From contig JAULBX010017525.1 in assembly GCA_032358255.1 (NCBI GenBank), forward strand, positions 24,100-88,099: a stretch of DNA of 64,000 nucleotides, written 5' to 3'. Source of the stretch: Heterotrichella gracilis. Taxonomy: Eukaryota > Sar > Xanthophyceae > Tribonematales > Xanthonemataceae. Below the pieces are notes generated by a model, which made no database searches, was not told the DNA's origin, and worked only from the letters and a program-made list of their open reading frames with translations. The translations under genes and the position numbers were made by a program. Of the stretch, positions 44,701 through 52,000 are shown in pieces; position 1 is the first letter of the stretch; every line of letters starts with the position of its first letter.

Positions 44701-45254
44701 TGCGATGGTGCTGCTCACTTGGAGAGGGTGGCGGCTGTGGGGGAGGGGGGCGGTGCCACCTGCGGGGAGGGGGATTATGGGGTGGTTGTGGGTGGAGGGT
44801 GGTGGGCGGTAGCGGAGGTGCTGCTAACCTGGGAGGCGGCTGTGGGGGATGGGGGTGTGAGCTGGTGGGGTGGGAGGTGTGGAGGATGAGGATGCAGGAG
44901 GGTAGCAGAGCACAAGCGGGAATTAGTAGAAATTCCCGCTACGGCATCAAAGTGCGCACACACAGCCGAATACAGCCCTGGCCTCAGGCATAGAATCAGG
45001 GCTCAGGGTGTTTGCTATGTAACAAAGCTCAAACCAGCACTTCTAGAAAAAAATACAATCAGTGCATTTGAACTCAGGTGGCCAGTAGCATTGGACCCAC
45101 CGAGCGATAGCTTCTCCTCTTGAACAGCGCTAGCAACGGCACACAGCACCAGGAGTAGCACAGGCACCACACGCAGTCCCGTGCGAGTGCCCAACCCTAG
45201 CTTAGGATTTTGCTCTGGGGTGCGTGGCCGCCTGGCGCTCCTCTGCTCTGCCAT
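20795..45254 (-). CDS. CuAO: Copper amine oxidase (primary-amine oxidase, TPQ cofactor)
   Basis: Oxidatively deaminates primary amines, releasing aldehyde, ammonia and H2O2. Nineteen phase-consistent exons, 993 codons: 45254-45101, 44759-44589, 44209-44061, 43076-42861, 41657-41526, 41251-41041, 40822-40691, 40545-40367, 39331-39218, 37150-36937, 36484-36329, 33256-33147, 32577-32478, 31487-31391, 29459-29252, 24648-24426, 22118-21942, 21521-21370, 20881-20795. The TPQ motif TVGNYDY is in exon 31487-31391 (Tyr becomes topaquinone). YLDSYYNIG in exon 33256-33147 holds the likely catalytic Asp. Copper ligands: NLHDHLVGWKVDLD (two His) in exon 29459-29252 and GVQHVPRSEDVP (third His) in exon 21521-21370. 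RFGGDRILYELSLQDMYVAY is the conserved core. The N-terminus has a basic stretch then a hydrophobic VVPVLLLVLCAVASA, a signal peptide or anchor; with NATGNAT and NKT glycosylation sites this suggests a secreted or membrane-bound enzyme. The protein is longer than typical 650-770-residue enzymes because of Ala/Pro/Thr-rich segments in exons 2, 6 and 7. MAEQ at 45254 was chosen over an in-frame ATG at 45290. Confidence 0.96.
20915..20965 (-). repeat. Acceptor-edge copy of the last amine oxidase exon
   Basis: aagattttcggtgtcccacacttgtgg repeats aagattgtcggtgtcccacacctgtgg at 20861-20887, the start of exon 20881-20795 with its acceptor. Confidence 0.8.
21253..21318 (-). repeat. 3'-edge copy of amine oxidase exon 21521-21370
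   Basis: cctcacgtgccgccagctcatc, then aagcactgccagggcttgac, then actgggtacc repeat 21369-21426, the last codons (YVKPWNYFDELAARE) and donor. In the copy the Trp-Asn-Tyr triplet reads differently. Lies in the downstream intron. Confidence 0.85.
21685..21792 (+). repeat. Two near-perfect 54-bp tandem repeats plus exon-edge copy
   Basis: 21685-21738 and 21739-21792 differ at one visible base (ctaatcag against ctagtcag). They are followed by gttgtcaatgctctcacctgcag (21791-21813), a copy of the acceptor edge of exon 21521-21370. Confidence 0.85.
22180..22245 (-). repeat. 5'-edge copy of amine oxidase exon 22118-21942
   Basis: ttgtgtgactgccagatggtaataggtccacac and ggtcaagcctgcaa repeat 22033-22122 in shortened form, on the acceptor side. 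Confidence 0.7.
22935..23460. repeat. Long imperfect inverted repeat (foldback) with about 120-bp arms
   Basis: The left arm starts ggaaaccagacatgcgcatg (22938) and passes gcagctgatacagtgggtgctgtgg. The reverse complement of 23340-23461 gives ggaaaccaaacatgcgtgag and gcagctgatgcagtgagtgctgtgg. The loop is about 280 bp. Intronic. Confidence 0.8.
23515..23692. repeat. Foldback with about 55-bp arms
   Basis: Left ctggagtggatgaggtggcatgataaaatccacctggc pairs with the reverse complement of gccaggtgaatttggtcatgccatctcatccactccag at 23651-23688. It lies next to the larger foldback at 22935-23460. Confidence 0.85.
24691..24782 (-). repeat. 5'-edge copy of amine oxidase exon 24648-24426
   Basis: ctcggtgaaccttggggggg, gtagtgccatcgatgcccca, then cctcctcataggtccctgcc repeat 24570-24650. 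In sense it reads AGTYEEALAAWGIDGTTPP with the acceptor edge. Lies upstream of the intact exon. Confidence 0.9.
24955..25330. repeat. 375-bp foldback with about 165-bp arms
   Basis: Outer arm tgatcagtcagctctgttgtcaat matches the reverse complement of 25298-25321. The middle parts pair (attgcagtacacgtattgttt with the complement of 25178-25198) and so do the inner parts (tatgggatccaccgag at 25072-25087 with ctcggtggatcccata at 25127-25142). A near-complete hairpin in one intron. Confidence 0.9.
27219..27290 (+). mobile_element. 72-bp insertion with 8-bp flanking direct repeat (candidate short non-autonomous element)
   Basis: Bounded by aatataat at 27211-27218 and again at 27291-27298. The paralogous locus at 28915-28930 reads ttaatataagtataaac with no insert, an apparent empty site. 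The insert matches 11303-11363. It contains a GAGCC/GGCTC stem, but I see no terminal inverted repeats and no coding capacity. Confidence 0.75.
27310..27433. repeat. Long hairpin, copy 1
   Basis: Arms tatgtggtttcattgattgg...gagcaccgcaattctg and its complement (cagaattgcaatgctc...ccaattaatgaaaccaaca) fold over about 60 bp. A copy occurs at 28921-29088. Confidence 0.9.
27541..27640 (+). repeat. Dispersed ~110-bp repeat family, copy D
   Basis: Contains aactacgcccctcatc and ttgaggaagagacagagtga. The same core (aactacgctcctcatc, ttgaggaagagacagagtgg) is at 41725-41780. Weaker relatives are at 49421 and 55662. All four copies are intronic. Confidence 0.7.
28921..29088. repeat. Long hairpin, copy 2 (about 80-bp arms)
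   Basis: The left arm ataagtat...ttcatgttgg...gattggttac...gagcaccgcaattct pairs with 29000-29088 ending ccaacatgaaatttcacatacttat. It is homologous to 27310-27433 but extends further outward. Confidence 0.9.
29100..29250 (-). repeat. 3'-edge copies of amine oxidase exon 29459-29252
   Basis: Two stubs repeating the exon end and donor (gcatacctttttcataaaatgtattgttc, gcgtacctgttttataattgtgttgtt, against gcgtacctttttaatgaatgtgttgttc at 29246). A third stub is at about 27489-27540, beyond the foldback array. In sense the exon end is NNTFIKK followed by the donor. Confidence 0.85.
29505..29850 (-). repeat. 5'-edge copies of amine oxidase exon 29459-29252
   Basis: ccatgtatcctgccatggtcaccttcacctcc...cgcaacctgcaa at about 29516-29572, a weaker copy at 29678-29740 and a remnant near 29820-29850 repeat the exon start and acceptor (29408-29462). 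All lie on the acceptor side. Confidence 0.8.
29908..30013. repeat. Foldback with about 38-bp arms
   Basis: gacagactcggtctgagcaaaagcc...ttgt pairs with the complement of the segment ending tttgctcagagtgagtcagtc near 29990-30010. Intronic. Confidence 0.75.
31070..31300 (-). repeat. Three decayed copies of the TPQ exon 3' edge
   Basis: Sense copies of the active-site end of exon 31487-31391 with a GTAAGG donor. At about 31274-31297 the sequence reads VGIYDYIFKI, and at about 31183-31210 it reads VGDYDYIFAT, so both lose the Asn before the cofactor Tyr. At about 31076-31105 the copy has stops. Spacing is about 90-105 bp, with CCCTAA-type sequence between copies. Confidence 0.85.
31590..31735 (-). 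repeat. 5'-edge copy of the TPQ exon
   Basis: gaccagctcagtcccatgggccgtgttgtacac and tccattcttggctgcacacaggg repeat 31441-31500, the exon start (KNGPVYNAARGTELV region) and acceptor. A more diverged central part precedes it. Confidence 0.85.
32140..32440 (-). repeat. 3'-edge copies of amine oxidase exon 32577-32478
   Basis: Units with tactcactcattgacgt...gccctccagctggt...catgcc occur at about 32148-32212, 32262-32310 and 32376-32433, against the functional edge tactcactcatgacgtgcg...cctccaggtggt at 32471-32505. The period is about 115 bp, with tagggttt between copies. Confidence 0.8.
32690..32760 (-). repeat. 5'-edge copy of amine oxidase exon 32577-32478
   Basis: gtggtggtggcggtgttggtgtgttagacctgcgg repeats gtggtggtggcggtggcgccgttggtgtagatcacctgg at 32543-32581, the acceptor edge. 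Confidence 0.75.
32870..33085 (-). repeat. 3'-edge copies of amine oxidase exon 33256-33147
   Basis: gagaggtacaccgtcttgcaggg (32879), acagatacaccgcattgcaggg (32969) and gagagtacacctcattgtaggg (33069) copy gagaggtacaccgcgttgtatggg at 33155. Each is followed on the exon side by a tttagggccaaa-like stretch. Confidence 0.8.
33395..33660 (-). repeat. 5'-edge copies of the catalytic-base exon of amine oxidase
   Basis: Sense copies of the start of exon 33256-33147 are at 33462-33400 and 33648-33590, each with a CAG acceptor. The first reads GPGQTVYLNSYYNIGTNSQ, with Asp changed to Asn at the presumed catalytic base. The second reads GPGQTVYLDSYHCIG and then diverges. Confidence 0.9.
33828..33950. 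repeat. Foldback with about 55-bp arms
   Basis: atcaatactgggcttttgcag...ctcatcat...actacaggga pairs with tccctgtagtgaatgatgag...ctgcaaaagcccagtattga. The loop region holds gctagctagctagc. A related segment of the flanks recurs at 35080-35400. Confidence 0.9.
34690..36070. repeat. Three related foldbacks in amine oxidase intron 11
   Basis: Foldbacks at about 34735-34930, 35575-35757 and 35815-36020 share arms like accctsaacacccg...gtcaatttgcrgayg...tgcacaaccc and its complement. Open frames seen on both strands here come from the two arms and are not convincing genes. Confidence 0.8.
36740..36830 (-). repeat. 3'-edge copy of amine oxidase exon 37150-36937
   Basis: gcgcacctgtgtcagtagtctgctccacagtgaagcgcctgccagcagggtcaaattggcgggg repeats 36931-36995, the exon end (FDPAGRRFTVEQTAET) plus donor GTGCGC. 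The copied frame remains open. Confidence 0.92.
37545..37728. repeat. Foldback with about 75-bp arms
   Basis: gccaataatgtgtgctgccaatcc...gaacctaaagcac...cttgtcatgctgcc pairs with the complement of 37650-37727 (ggcagcgtgataagg...ggattggcagcccacattattggc). Confidence 0.9.
38549..38735. repeat. Foldback with about 60-bp arms
   Basis: acgcacacactaccctgacttgctgccattgcgcgacgagg...acgtgg pairs with the complement of ccacgtttgactcacctcctcatcgccaaatggcagcaagtcagtgtgtgtgcgg. Nearby, 37997-38105 and 38226-38337 are direct repeats of each other. Confidence 0.88.
39041..39136 (-). repeat. 3'-edge stubs of amine oxidase exon 39331-39218
   Basis: ctctgtacccacctaatttgcagtactc (39038) and ctttgtacccatctggtagcagtac (39115) copy ctctgtacccacctggttgcagtactc at 39206-39232, the donor edge (EYCNQ). 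AACCCTAA-type repeats lie between copies. Confidence 0.85.
39688..39925. repeat. 238-bp foldback
   Basis: ctgccacaactgacac...ctctacataatcactt...attaaagc pairs with the complement of gctttaaatcatac...agtgattctgtagag...gtgccagttgtggca. The centre contains two 21-bp direct repeats (gattaatcyggctttaaagct). Confidence 0.85.
41705..41840 (+). repeat. Dispersed ~110-bp repeat family, copy C
   Basis: An A-rich leader, aactacgctcctcatctgaagaatgagg (self-pairing cctcat/atgagg), ttgaggaagagacagagtggg, a perfect ccagcctcggaggctgg-type hairpin, and a cctaccattcc end. Shares its core with 27541-27640. Confidence 0.75.
43136..43485 (-). repeat. Four 5'-edge copies of amine oxidase exon 43076-42861
   Basis: tagttctcctgcaaaaggg marks the acceptor edge at 43069. 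It recurs at about 43197 (with about 60 bp of exon, gtgatggtcacggcgttgcccgcgtcatcgtagcg), 43242 and 43288 (short stubs), and 43470 (gttgcccgcgtcatcatagcg plus ctcctgcgaaaggg). All are upstream in sense. Confidence 0.9.
43745..43772. repeat. Short perfect hairpin
   Basis: CTCCTGCTGTG and CACAGCAG...GAG arms with a CAA loop, in the amine oxidase intron between exons 3 and 4. Confidence 0.75.
43975..44345 (-). repeat. Edge copies flanking amine oxidase exon 44209-44061
   Basis: 3' side: ccccactcattgcaaaccccatgacagcatccacctc (43981-44018) copies ctcactcactgcaaacctcatgacagcatccacctc at 44052-44088. 5' side: gcgcaataccctgataagggttctgccccaacaggcgagcctgca (44279-44323) copies 44165-44209. Confidence 0.9.
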
Positions 45255-48200
45255 GACGAAGACCTTGGCTTTGACCTCGATTACCTGCACGGTGATTCAA
45301 ACTTTAATCCCAAAAAATGGTCCATGGAACCTATTAGGGGATAGGGAGCCACGGCCAGCCCAGCGTGGTAGATGGGGTAACTGCCATGGAGCTCGCCAAT
45401 GGAGTCCATGTACACATGTTAGGCAGCAAAAACAGAGTGCGCCATGTCTGCATGCCTTATCATAGAATGCCAATGCACGTGCAGTAACGCTGTCTGGTAG
45501 CGTAGCAATGTCATTGCGGTCACATCCATACCCACCAAGGGGCGGCGGCATTATGCGTATACACAGATGTAGCAGCTCAACCCAGGACGCAGCATGCGCG
45601 TGCAGCAGTACACCCAACACAGACAAACCCCAAGGCCTCCAGTGAGACTAACCCAGCAGGGGGTGACGCCGCCCTGTCTACTGGGTTAGGGTTTAGGGTT
45701 TAGGGTTTAGGGTTTAGGGTAAACCCTAAACCATAAACCCTAACCGCCTTATCAAGGCTGTTAGATAACCGCCCTGTCTACAGGCTTATTTACCAGCCTT
45801 GATCCTTGGCGCAACCAGCGCATGCAGCCACTAGCACACTCAACCCATGCAAACCAGTCAAACAAACTCACACTGACAACCCACAGGACAGTTGACATGA
45901 AAGCATCAAGCACTGATTTCAGTGAACCGCCACGTACATGGCAGTTTGATGAAATCAACACTGGCTGCGTTCATGTGAACTTTCCTGTGTGTTGGTAGTG
46001 TGGGTCTCATGTGAGTGCATTGAATGTGCAAGGCATTGTGACCTGGGTGTGACGAACATGCATGCATCTGCAGGCACATGGCGCGCCATGCCAACGGCAT
46101 GTTGTGTTATGATTGGTGAGTAGACACAGTACTAAGGCCCCCGGCGGCCGTCACGCCCTAGTTGATTGCCAACTTAGCAACGCTGCTATAAAACCACAGT
46201 GGAGCGCAGACTGGGTTGCGGCAGCAATGCAGGCCTGAGATTCACTTTGAAGCCAGAAATCCATTGTTACACATCATATGACTCGAGGGATCAACTTGTA
46301 ACCCTAAGGTGCACCTGCAGCGTCAAGTGCCACTGCCCCAGCCCAACAAGTTGGTCCAAGACTGCCAGTCACACAAACGAGCTGGCCCAAGGCAAGGCAG
46401 CAGGGCACCCACATGCAACGACAACCTCTCCACAGTGACAGCCTGGTGTTAGGTGCGCCATATGCCAGGTCATGCACTTGAATCTCAAAGTGCGTGAGGA
46501 GCTACGTAGCCAGTACTGACAACAATGCTGATGGCTTCATGGCCCCTAATATTAATCTGGCACACCAATCCGGTCCTCACCTGTTCTAAACCTTTGTCTC
46601 ACGCTGTGACGCTGCCTCCTCACGATGACAACAGCAGTGCCGCTGGAAGGCTGCCAGAGCGACTCAACCAGCAACTTCTCTAGCCGACTTCGACTTAGGC
46701 GGCGGCTGGTAGACAGGTAGACGTAGCCCTGATCGATTATGCACACACCTTCAAGGGGGACCAGACAGTCTCGAGGCTCTGTGCTTGAAATTCACTGCTG
46801 AACCACGTCAACACTGAAAGCTTGCATACAGTCCGTGCGCAAAACGTTGCGGCTGGTAAGAGGCAGGCCCGAGACTGACCTGCTCCACACTCGCTCGGGA
46901 ACAGGGCGGCCACTGGCAGGCAAGGCTCCAAGTTTCAGCAAGCACGCAAGCCAGGGTTACTTGACAACTTCCGCTTTAATGCTCACAGAAAGGGACCCCA
47001 CCAGCGTGCATGCAAGCACATCCGCCAAAAATCGTTGCTTCGAGGCTAAATGGACAGCTTTACAGAGTAGATGTTGTGCATGCGAGGGGTTAGGCGACCC
47101 CACCTCTCCCATGCGTGTGGCAGGATTTCACACCTGGTCAGCTGGGGCCCATGTGACTATCAGACTCCCAGTGCCAGCTGGACATTGGAGGACCCAATCT
47201 TGTACCTGGTGCGGAAATGGGTGCATTTTCTCGGTGGTGTTTCAAGGGTTTGCAGGGAAGGTTGTGTGGAGGCTGAATTTCTACACCCTTGCATTTTCAA
47301 GGTTGCCAAACACCCCCAAGCTTGGGGCAGCGGAGTGCAGGTACCCACGCCGCCACGTCATGCATCATTATCATGCAAAGGACCACATTTTGGCGGCGGG
47401 GGGGCGCGGCACATGGCCCCCAGTCTGCCCTGGCAGCAGGCCTGAAACCCTTAGCTAGGGTCGGAGGGACAGGGCGGCTGTGGTGGAAACAGGCAAGGAA
47501 GTTGGGCTGGAAAGCGACCATTTTTGACCAGTTACCGCTTGTGTTGCTCGCTTGTCTGCTGCTCAAGAGCTATACTTGACAACGAAGTCGGTTAAAGCAC
47601 CTTGCCGGGCATCCTACATGTTTGCAAAGTGGCATGGGTGCACATCCCTGTTCCTAGCAATAGCTGCATAGTACTAGTACACGCGTACTCAGTGTGCCAC
47701 AGTGTAAAATGTAGCACAATTCTACAAAGTTGTGCTAGTTCCCTGACTTGTGACTTAACCCAGTTTGCGCGCCTCTGGTGGTCGTAGCCAGTATACCTAG
47801 GTAGATTCGCGTATGCATGCATGTTGACCCTTTGCTCAGGTGACCCAGTCACGCCTTGGCACTAATTTTTGCTGCAAACATCACACCATAGTATTGCTTG
47901 GCTTGCTATTTGAGCCGCAAGTGCGCCTGCAAGCTTTGCCGCAACCACACCCTAAACTCTGTTCTGGCAGCTTGGTGCATGCACCTTTGCAACCGAGTAC
48001 AACGACTGGGCTATTCACCAGAGCAATGGAAACGATAACGTTTGCTAGTTGATCACCAGCAGTGGTGACTGCTTATTGTCTCGAGCAGCAGTGTGGAACC
48101 CTAGCACCCAGCAAGAAGCAGGCGCAGCATCCAGCAAGGAATTTACCAACAGCCTTGGTACCGTACAACTAGTCAAGGGTTTCACCAGAACCCCTGCCGC

Positions 48201-48419
48201 TATTGTTACGGGTATCACCAGCAATTGGTACCCTAGCGCCGTTGTCCAAGGGCGCGCCCTCAGGCACCCAACAGCTTCACGTTAGGGTTTCCTCAGCACA
48301 GCAGTACCCTGCAGCCTATTGTCAGTAGCCCTGGCAGTACCCTACCTACAGCCAACATAACCCCCCAGCCCAAACCCTACAAGGGTATACTTTTGTCTAC
48401 TGCCGCAAGCTCACCGACC
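45255..48419. other. Divergent intergenic region (amine oxidase and Mini-III promoters)
   Basis: About 3.2 kb between two outward-pointing genes. A TATAAAA at 46187-46193 is the only clear TATA-like box and fits neither start closely. A 207-codon open frame (46835-47458, GTG start) has no recognisable domain and is not called. A telomere-like inverted junction is at 45684-45744. Confidence 0.6.
45684..45744. repeat. Interstitial telomere-like repeats meeting head to head
   Basis: About five TTTAGGG heptamers switch at 45720 to AAACCCTAAACC...AAACCCTAACC on the same strand. The array is flanked by direct repeats ccgccctgtctac at 45669 and 45769. It is the longest heptamer run I saw in the window. 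Confidence 0.85.
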
Positions 48420-51076
48420 ATGCGGCACACATTTCAGCCTGACCCTTCACAAGGCCGCAGCAAAACCCTAACCATCGCCTCGAAGACTCTTCCCCTGCAC
48501 ACCCACGTGCGAGGCGGAAGGTGGCGTGTGACCAAGGGGGAAACCAGGGGGCATGCACGGGGGGTATGGGAATGTGGCGCAGGTGATGGAAATGGTCAAG
48601 TGCAGCAGGCAGTGGGGGATGGAGAGGTGGCGGAACCAAGTGACCAGGGGGGGAACACACCCGAAATCAGCAAGCCAATGGCAGCACAGATGCAGACGAA
48701 TCAAGGTATGACCCGTGGATCACCTCCCATCAAATGCACTGCTTTGATTAGGGTTTAGGGTATAGGTCATGGACCATGGACTGTATTCACAGTCTACCAA
48801 TAGGTTCACCGCTTTGTTTAGGGTCTAGGGTTTGTAGCTCCCTGTTTGGGGCATACACCCCACCCTCATTTGCCCCACCTATAAACACCCCCCTGCTTCA
48901 CAACCAGCTTGGTCTAACGTAGCCCACTGCACGGTAACTTGATGAGCGCAACTAAAACTAAGAATGATGACTGCTACAAATTAACGGATTGAACAACTAA
49001 ACTCTTCATTTTATCACGCATTTCAGGTGCCCCCCTCCCCAGTGACGTCCCCTGGCTCCCTCCCTCTCCCTCCCTTGGGGGCAAGGCACCCAGGACCAGC
49101 TGGAACCCTGTGGCACTGGCGTACCTGGGCGATTCGGTGTGGGAGGTGAGCCTGGGCTTGATGTAATTTGTTCTAGGGTCTGGGGTTCATCATCTGGAAC
49201 GCTGTGGCACTGGCGTACCTGGGGGACTCCGTGTGGGAGGTGAGCCTGGACTTTGTGTATTTTGTTCTAGGGTCTGGGGATCATCATCTGGAACCCTTGA
49301 TCAATCCCCGTGGCGTGCCCCTCGCTGTTGCTGGGCGGCATGCTGCTGTGCTCCAGGTGTGCACCAACCACTTCATGCCCAGAAACCCATGATTGTAAAA
49401 TGAATAAAAATAAATATCTACGCAGCCTGTCCTTGAACAGGCGCGTTGGTTAAGGAGAGGATTGAGCGAAGAAAAGGGCATTGCCCTTCTGTCCACTGCT
49501 TCCCCTACCATATATGACAATAAACCCTGTGTTGTGTGCCCTTGCTGCAGCTGTACGTGCGCCGCGCCCACTTCTATCCTCCAGGATTCAATCCTAACCC
49601 TAATAAACCCTAGCCAAAGCCTAATCAAACCCTCTATCTGATGCGTGCCCCTGCTGCAGCTGTACGTGCGCCGCGCCCACTTCTACCCTCCCACCCACAT
49701 GACAACCTACAACGCAACAGTGGTGGCAACTGTAAGGGCGGAGGCGCAGGTAGGGTTCATGTAGGGTTTGGTGATGGGTTGTCGAGGGGTTTGGTTGCAG
49801 TCCCTCATTGCTGCATGGGGTCCCTCACTCTTCCCCTCTGCCGCAGCTCCTTGCATTGATCATGATCTCGCACCCCCTCCCTTATGAAACCTTAGGATGG
49901 CTACTGGATACCCTAGCTAGGGCCTAGGCCCTTGGCACATGCATGCAATTGACATGTGCGGGGGATCTGGAAAATGCAACGATGTGGCACTCTCGAGAGC
50001 TCTCTCTGGATGCTGGGCGGCTAAAATCTCATCCTCGTGGCGAGAATTTCCTCCCCCCAGTTAAGCATGTTGCGTGACAATGGGGAAAAATATACCCACA
50101 GGGAAACTTGCTTCCCAACCCCACGTTCTGCACACCAGTACTCTGCCCTCTCCTGTTCCACTGCTAATATCACCCATCATGACATACCCTCCTTGTGTGC
50201 AGAATGGCTATTACAACACCCTCCTTTCCGGGGAGTTCCTGACCCCAGGGGAGCGTGACATACTGCGGTGGGGGAGGAACGCAAACGTGAACGCCCCCAA
50301 GCGGCTGGGCAGCTCTGGGCGGGAAACCTACCGCAATGCAACAGCGGTGGAGACGCTGGTGCGCATATGGGTTAGGGGAAAGGGTGCTCGTTATGGGGGT
50401 TGCTAGGGTTTTATAATTTGGGTGTTAACTAGAGTCCAGGTTGCAGCTTGCAAGGGTTCACTAGGGTCTAGGTAACGCCAATGCAAACGCCTCCAAGACG
50501 ACGGCCAGCTCTGGGCGGGAAACCGACTGCATGGCAATAATTGTGGAGACGCTGGTGCGCATATGGATCAGGGCGTAGGTTTTGGGTAGGGTCAAAGAAT
50601 AGGGTCTGTGCTTAGGAGTGGGGTGTTGGGGCGGAAGGTGCACGGTTCAGGGCAGGGCTTCACAGGAGCGGCATGTAGGTGTAGGGTGCAGGGTTCATAG
50701 TACAGGGCTTCTAGGATAGTACAGGGCTTCTAGGATAGTACTTTTTCTTCGGTAAAAGTGAACGGCTGGCAGGTTGTTCTGGAGGGGGGTGCCCGTCAGC
50801 ATCAGCAGGTGCTGGCAGCTGCAGGTGGGGGAAGGGTTTTGTTAGGGTAGTACAGTACAGGGCTTCTAGGATAGTACTTGTATGGTTCAGGATGCAGACT
50901 GGCCCCTGCAGTGAAGCACACACTCCCATACCTGCTCACAACTTGCGCGTATGCATCCCCCAGGTTAATCAACAGTGCTGTGTCCCCTTGCCCAGGCTGG
51001 TTACCTGTACCTCACCCAGCCGGATCGCCTGCATGCGCTCATGATGCACCTGGGGCTGTCATGCAATGGGACATGA
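48420..51076 (+). CDS. Mini-ribonuclease III-like protein, probably organellar
   Basis: Exons 48420-48705, 49027-49145, 49660-49749, 50203-50358 and 50996-51076 join in phase to 243 codons. The C-terminal half matches the Mini-III fold, an RNase III catalytic domain without a dsRNA-binding domain: NPVALAYLGDSVWE (the GD pair holds a catalytic Asp), LYVRRAHFYPP, VRAEAQ, LTPGERDILRWGRNA, then YRNATAVETL/AGYLYLTQPDRL across the last intron. Bacterial Mini-III matures 23S rRNA and plant homologues act in plastids. The first exon (95 residues, Arg/Thr/Ser-rich then acidic/Gly-rich) could be a transit peptide, which is inference. ATG 48420 is the first Met after an in-frame stop-free stretch. Introns 2-4 contain copies of exon edges. 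Confidence 0.93.
49192..49250 (+). repeat. 3'-edge copy of the Mini-III catalytic exon
   Basis: ctggaacgctgtggcactgg...tgtgggaggtgagcctgg repeats 49110-49153. It is open and reads WNAVALAYLGDSVWE with a GTGAGC donor. Lies about 80 bp downstream of the functional exon. Confidence 0.92.
49401..49520 (+). repeat. Dispersed ~110-bp repeat family, copy A
   Basis: aaaaataaatatctacgcagcctgtccttgaacaggc (hairpin gcctgt/acaggc), ttggttaaggagaggattgagcg, gggcattgccc (hairpin), ending ttcccctaccat. Related to 55645-55745 and more weakly to 41705 and 27541. Confidence 0.65.
49540..49590 (+). repeat. 5'-edge copy of Mini-III exon 49660-49749
   Basis: tgcccttgctgcagctgtacgtgcgccgcgcccacttctatcctcc repeats 49647-49691 almost exactly, with an intact CAG acceptor, then diverges. 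Use of either acceptor could be tested. Confidence 0.92.
50465..50580 (+). repeat. 3'-edge copy of Mini-III exon 50203-50358
   Basis: gccaatgcaaacgcctccaag...cagctctgggcgggaaacc...gtggagacgctggtgcgcatatgg repeats 50281-50370 with substitutions, including the GTGCGC donor. Confidence 0.9.
50690..50880 (+). repeat. Short tandem repeats in the last Mini-III intron
   Basis: agtacagggcttctaggat occurs three times (from about 50699, 50718 and 50860), each followed by agtac. Confidence 0.85.
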
Positions 51077-52000
51077 AGGCGCATCAATGGGGATCACTGG
51101 CGATCACGGTGCAGGCGCGAGGGGCAATTCCTATTTGTATCCCATCGTTATTGTCGGAAGTGTATGATGCAATTTGCAGGACACCAGGTGGCTTTATTGT
51201 TTTTGTTCCAATTTGTCACAGTACAAGCCAGCCACCACGATTTTGAACAATGAAGACTATTTGGCCGTTTGCACATATTTTGGTACTATACTAGTTTCAA
51301 AATTTATTTATACTCAGTACACCTTAGGTACACCCTAGGCTAGCTGTACCATACCTATAGGCGAGTGAACAAGGATTTGTTATCGAGAGATAAACATGTG
51401 GTGAACTGTACTTTCTTGCCTTACTTCCTGTAGCGTACCCTTCTGGGCACAAATGCTTTGTGCACCCTTCCTGAAGCCACCAAGGGCACCCCATGCAAGC
51501 GCATGCGGGGGGGTGGCGCCATCAAATCTATAGTGCATCAATGGTGTCCATTGGAGATTTCACAAGCTGTTGGAAAAATCCCTAGCGAACAGAAGAAAAG
51601 GGGAGAGGTGGTAGGGGTACCTAGCAAGTACCTCATAAATTTGCAAATTTAAAGGCATGTCTCCTCCCCGTTCACATTTGTCACTATATCACCACTCTGA
51701 GGGCGAAACAAGTTGCCATAAAGCATGCAAGAACAAGCGTGACCGTTATTACTGCGTTTCAGTGCCCTGGTTCGTGTCGACTCAGCACCCAGCCAGCTTC
51801 AACCTCTGTACCCCCTGCCGTCCTGTACACTAACGTATCATTGCTTAGGTTCCAACCCCTGCATAACCAAACTCCATTCCACTCCACACGTGCTCTAGCT
51901 TTCGGCAAGAGGGCGTTGGGTTGCCTTTGTCTGAGGGAGAGATTGTTGTTTTGGCTTTGAATTCGTCCTCTCCTAGCCGTCGGGCTACACCTGAGGAGCC
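51077..52000. other. Intergenic region between Mini-III and CWC15 genes
   Basis: About 0.9 kb, same-strand neighbours; Mini-III 3' UTR and CWC15 promoter/5' UTR expected. No TATA box or other gene recognised. Confidence 0.6.

Noticed and set aside
46835-47458. 207-codon plus-strand open frame
   Set aside because: Begins at GTG, has no domain or splice support, and one frame of this length is expected by chance.
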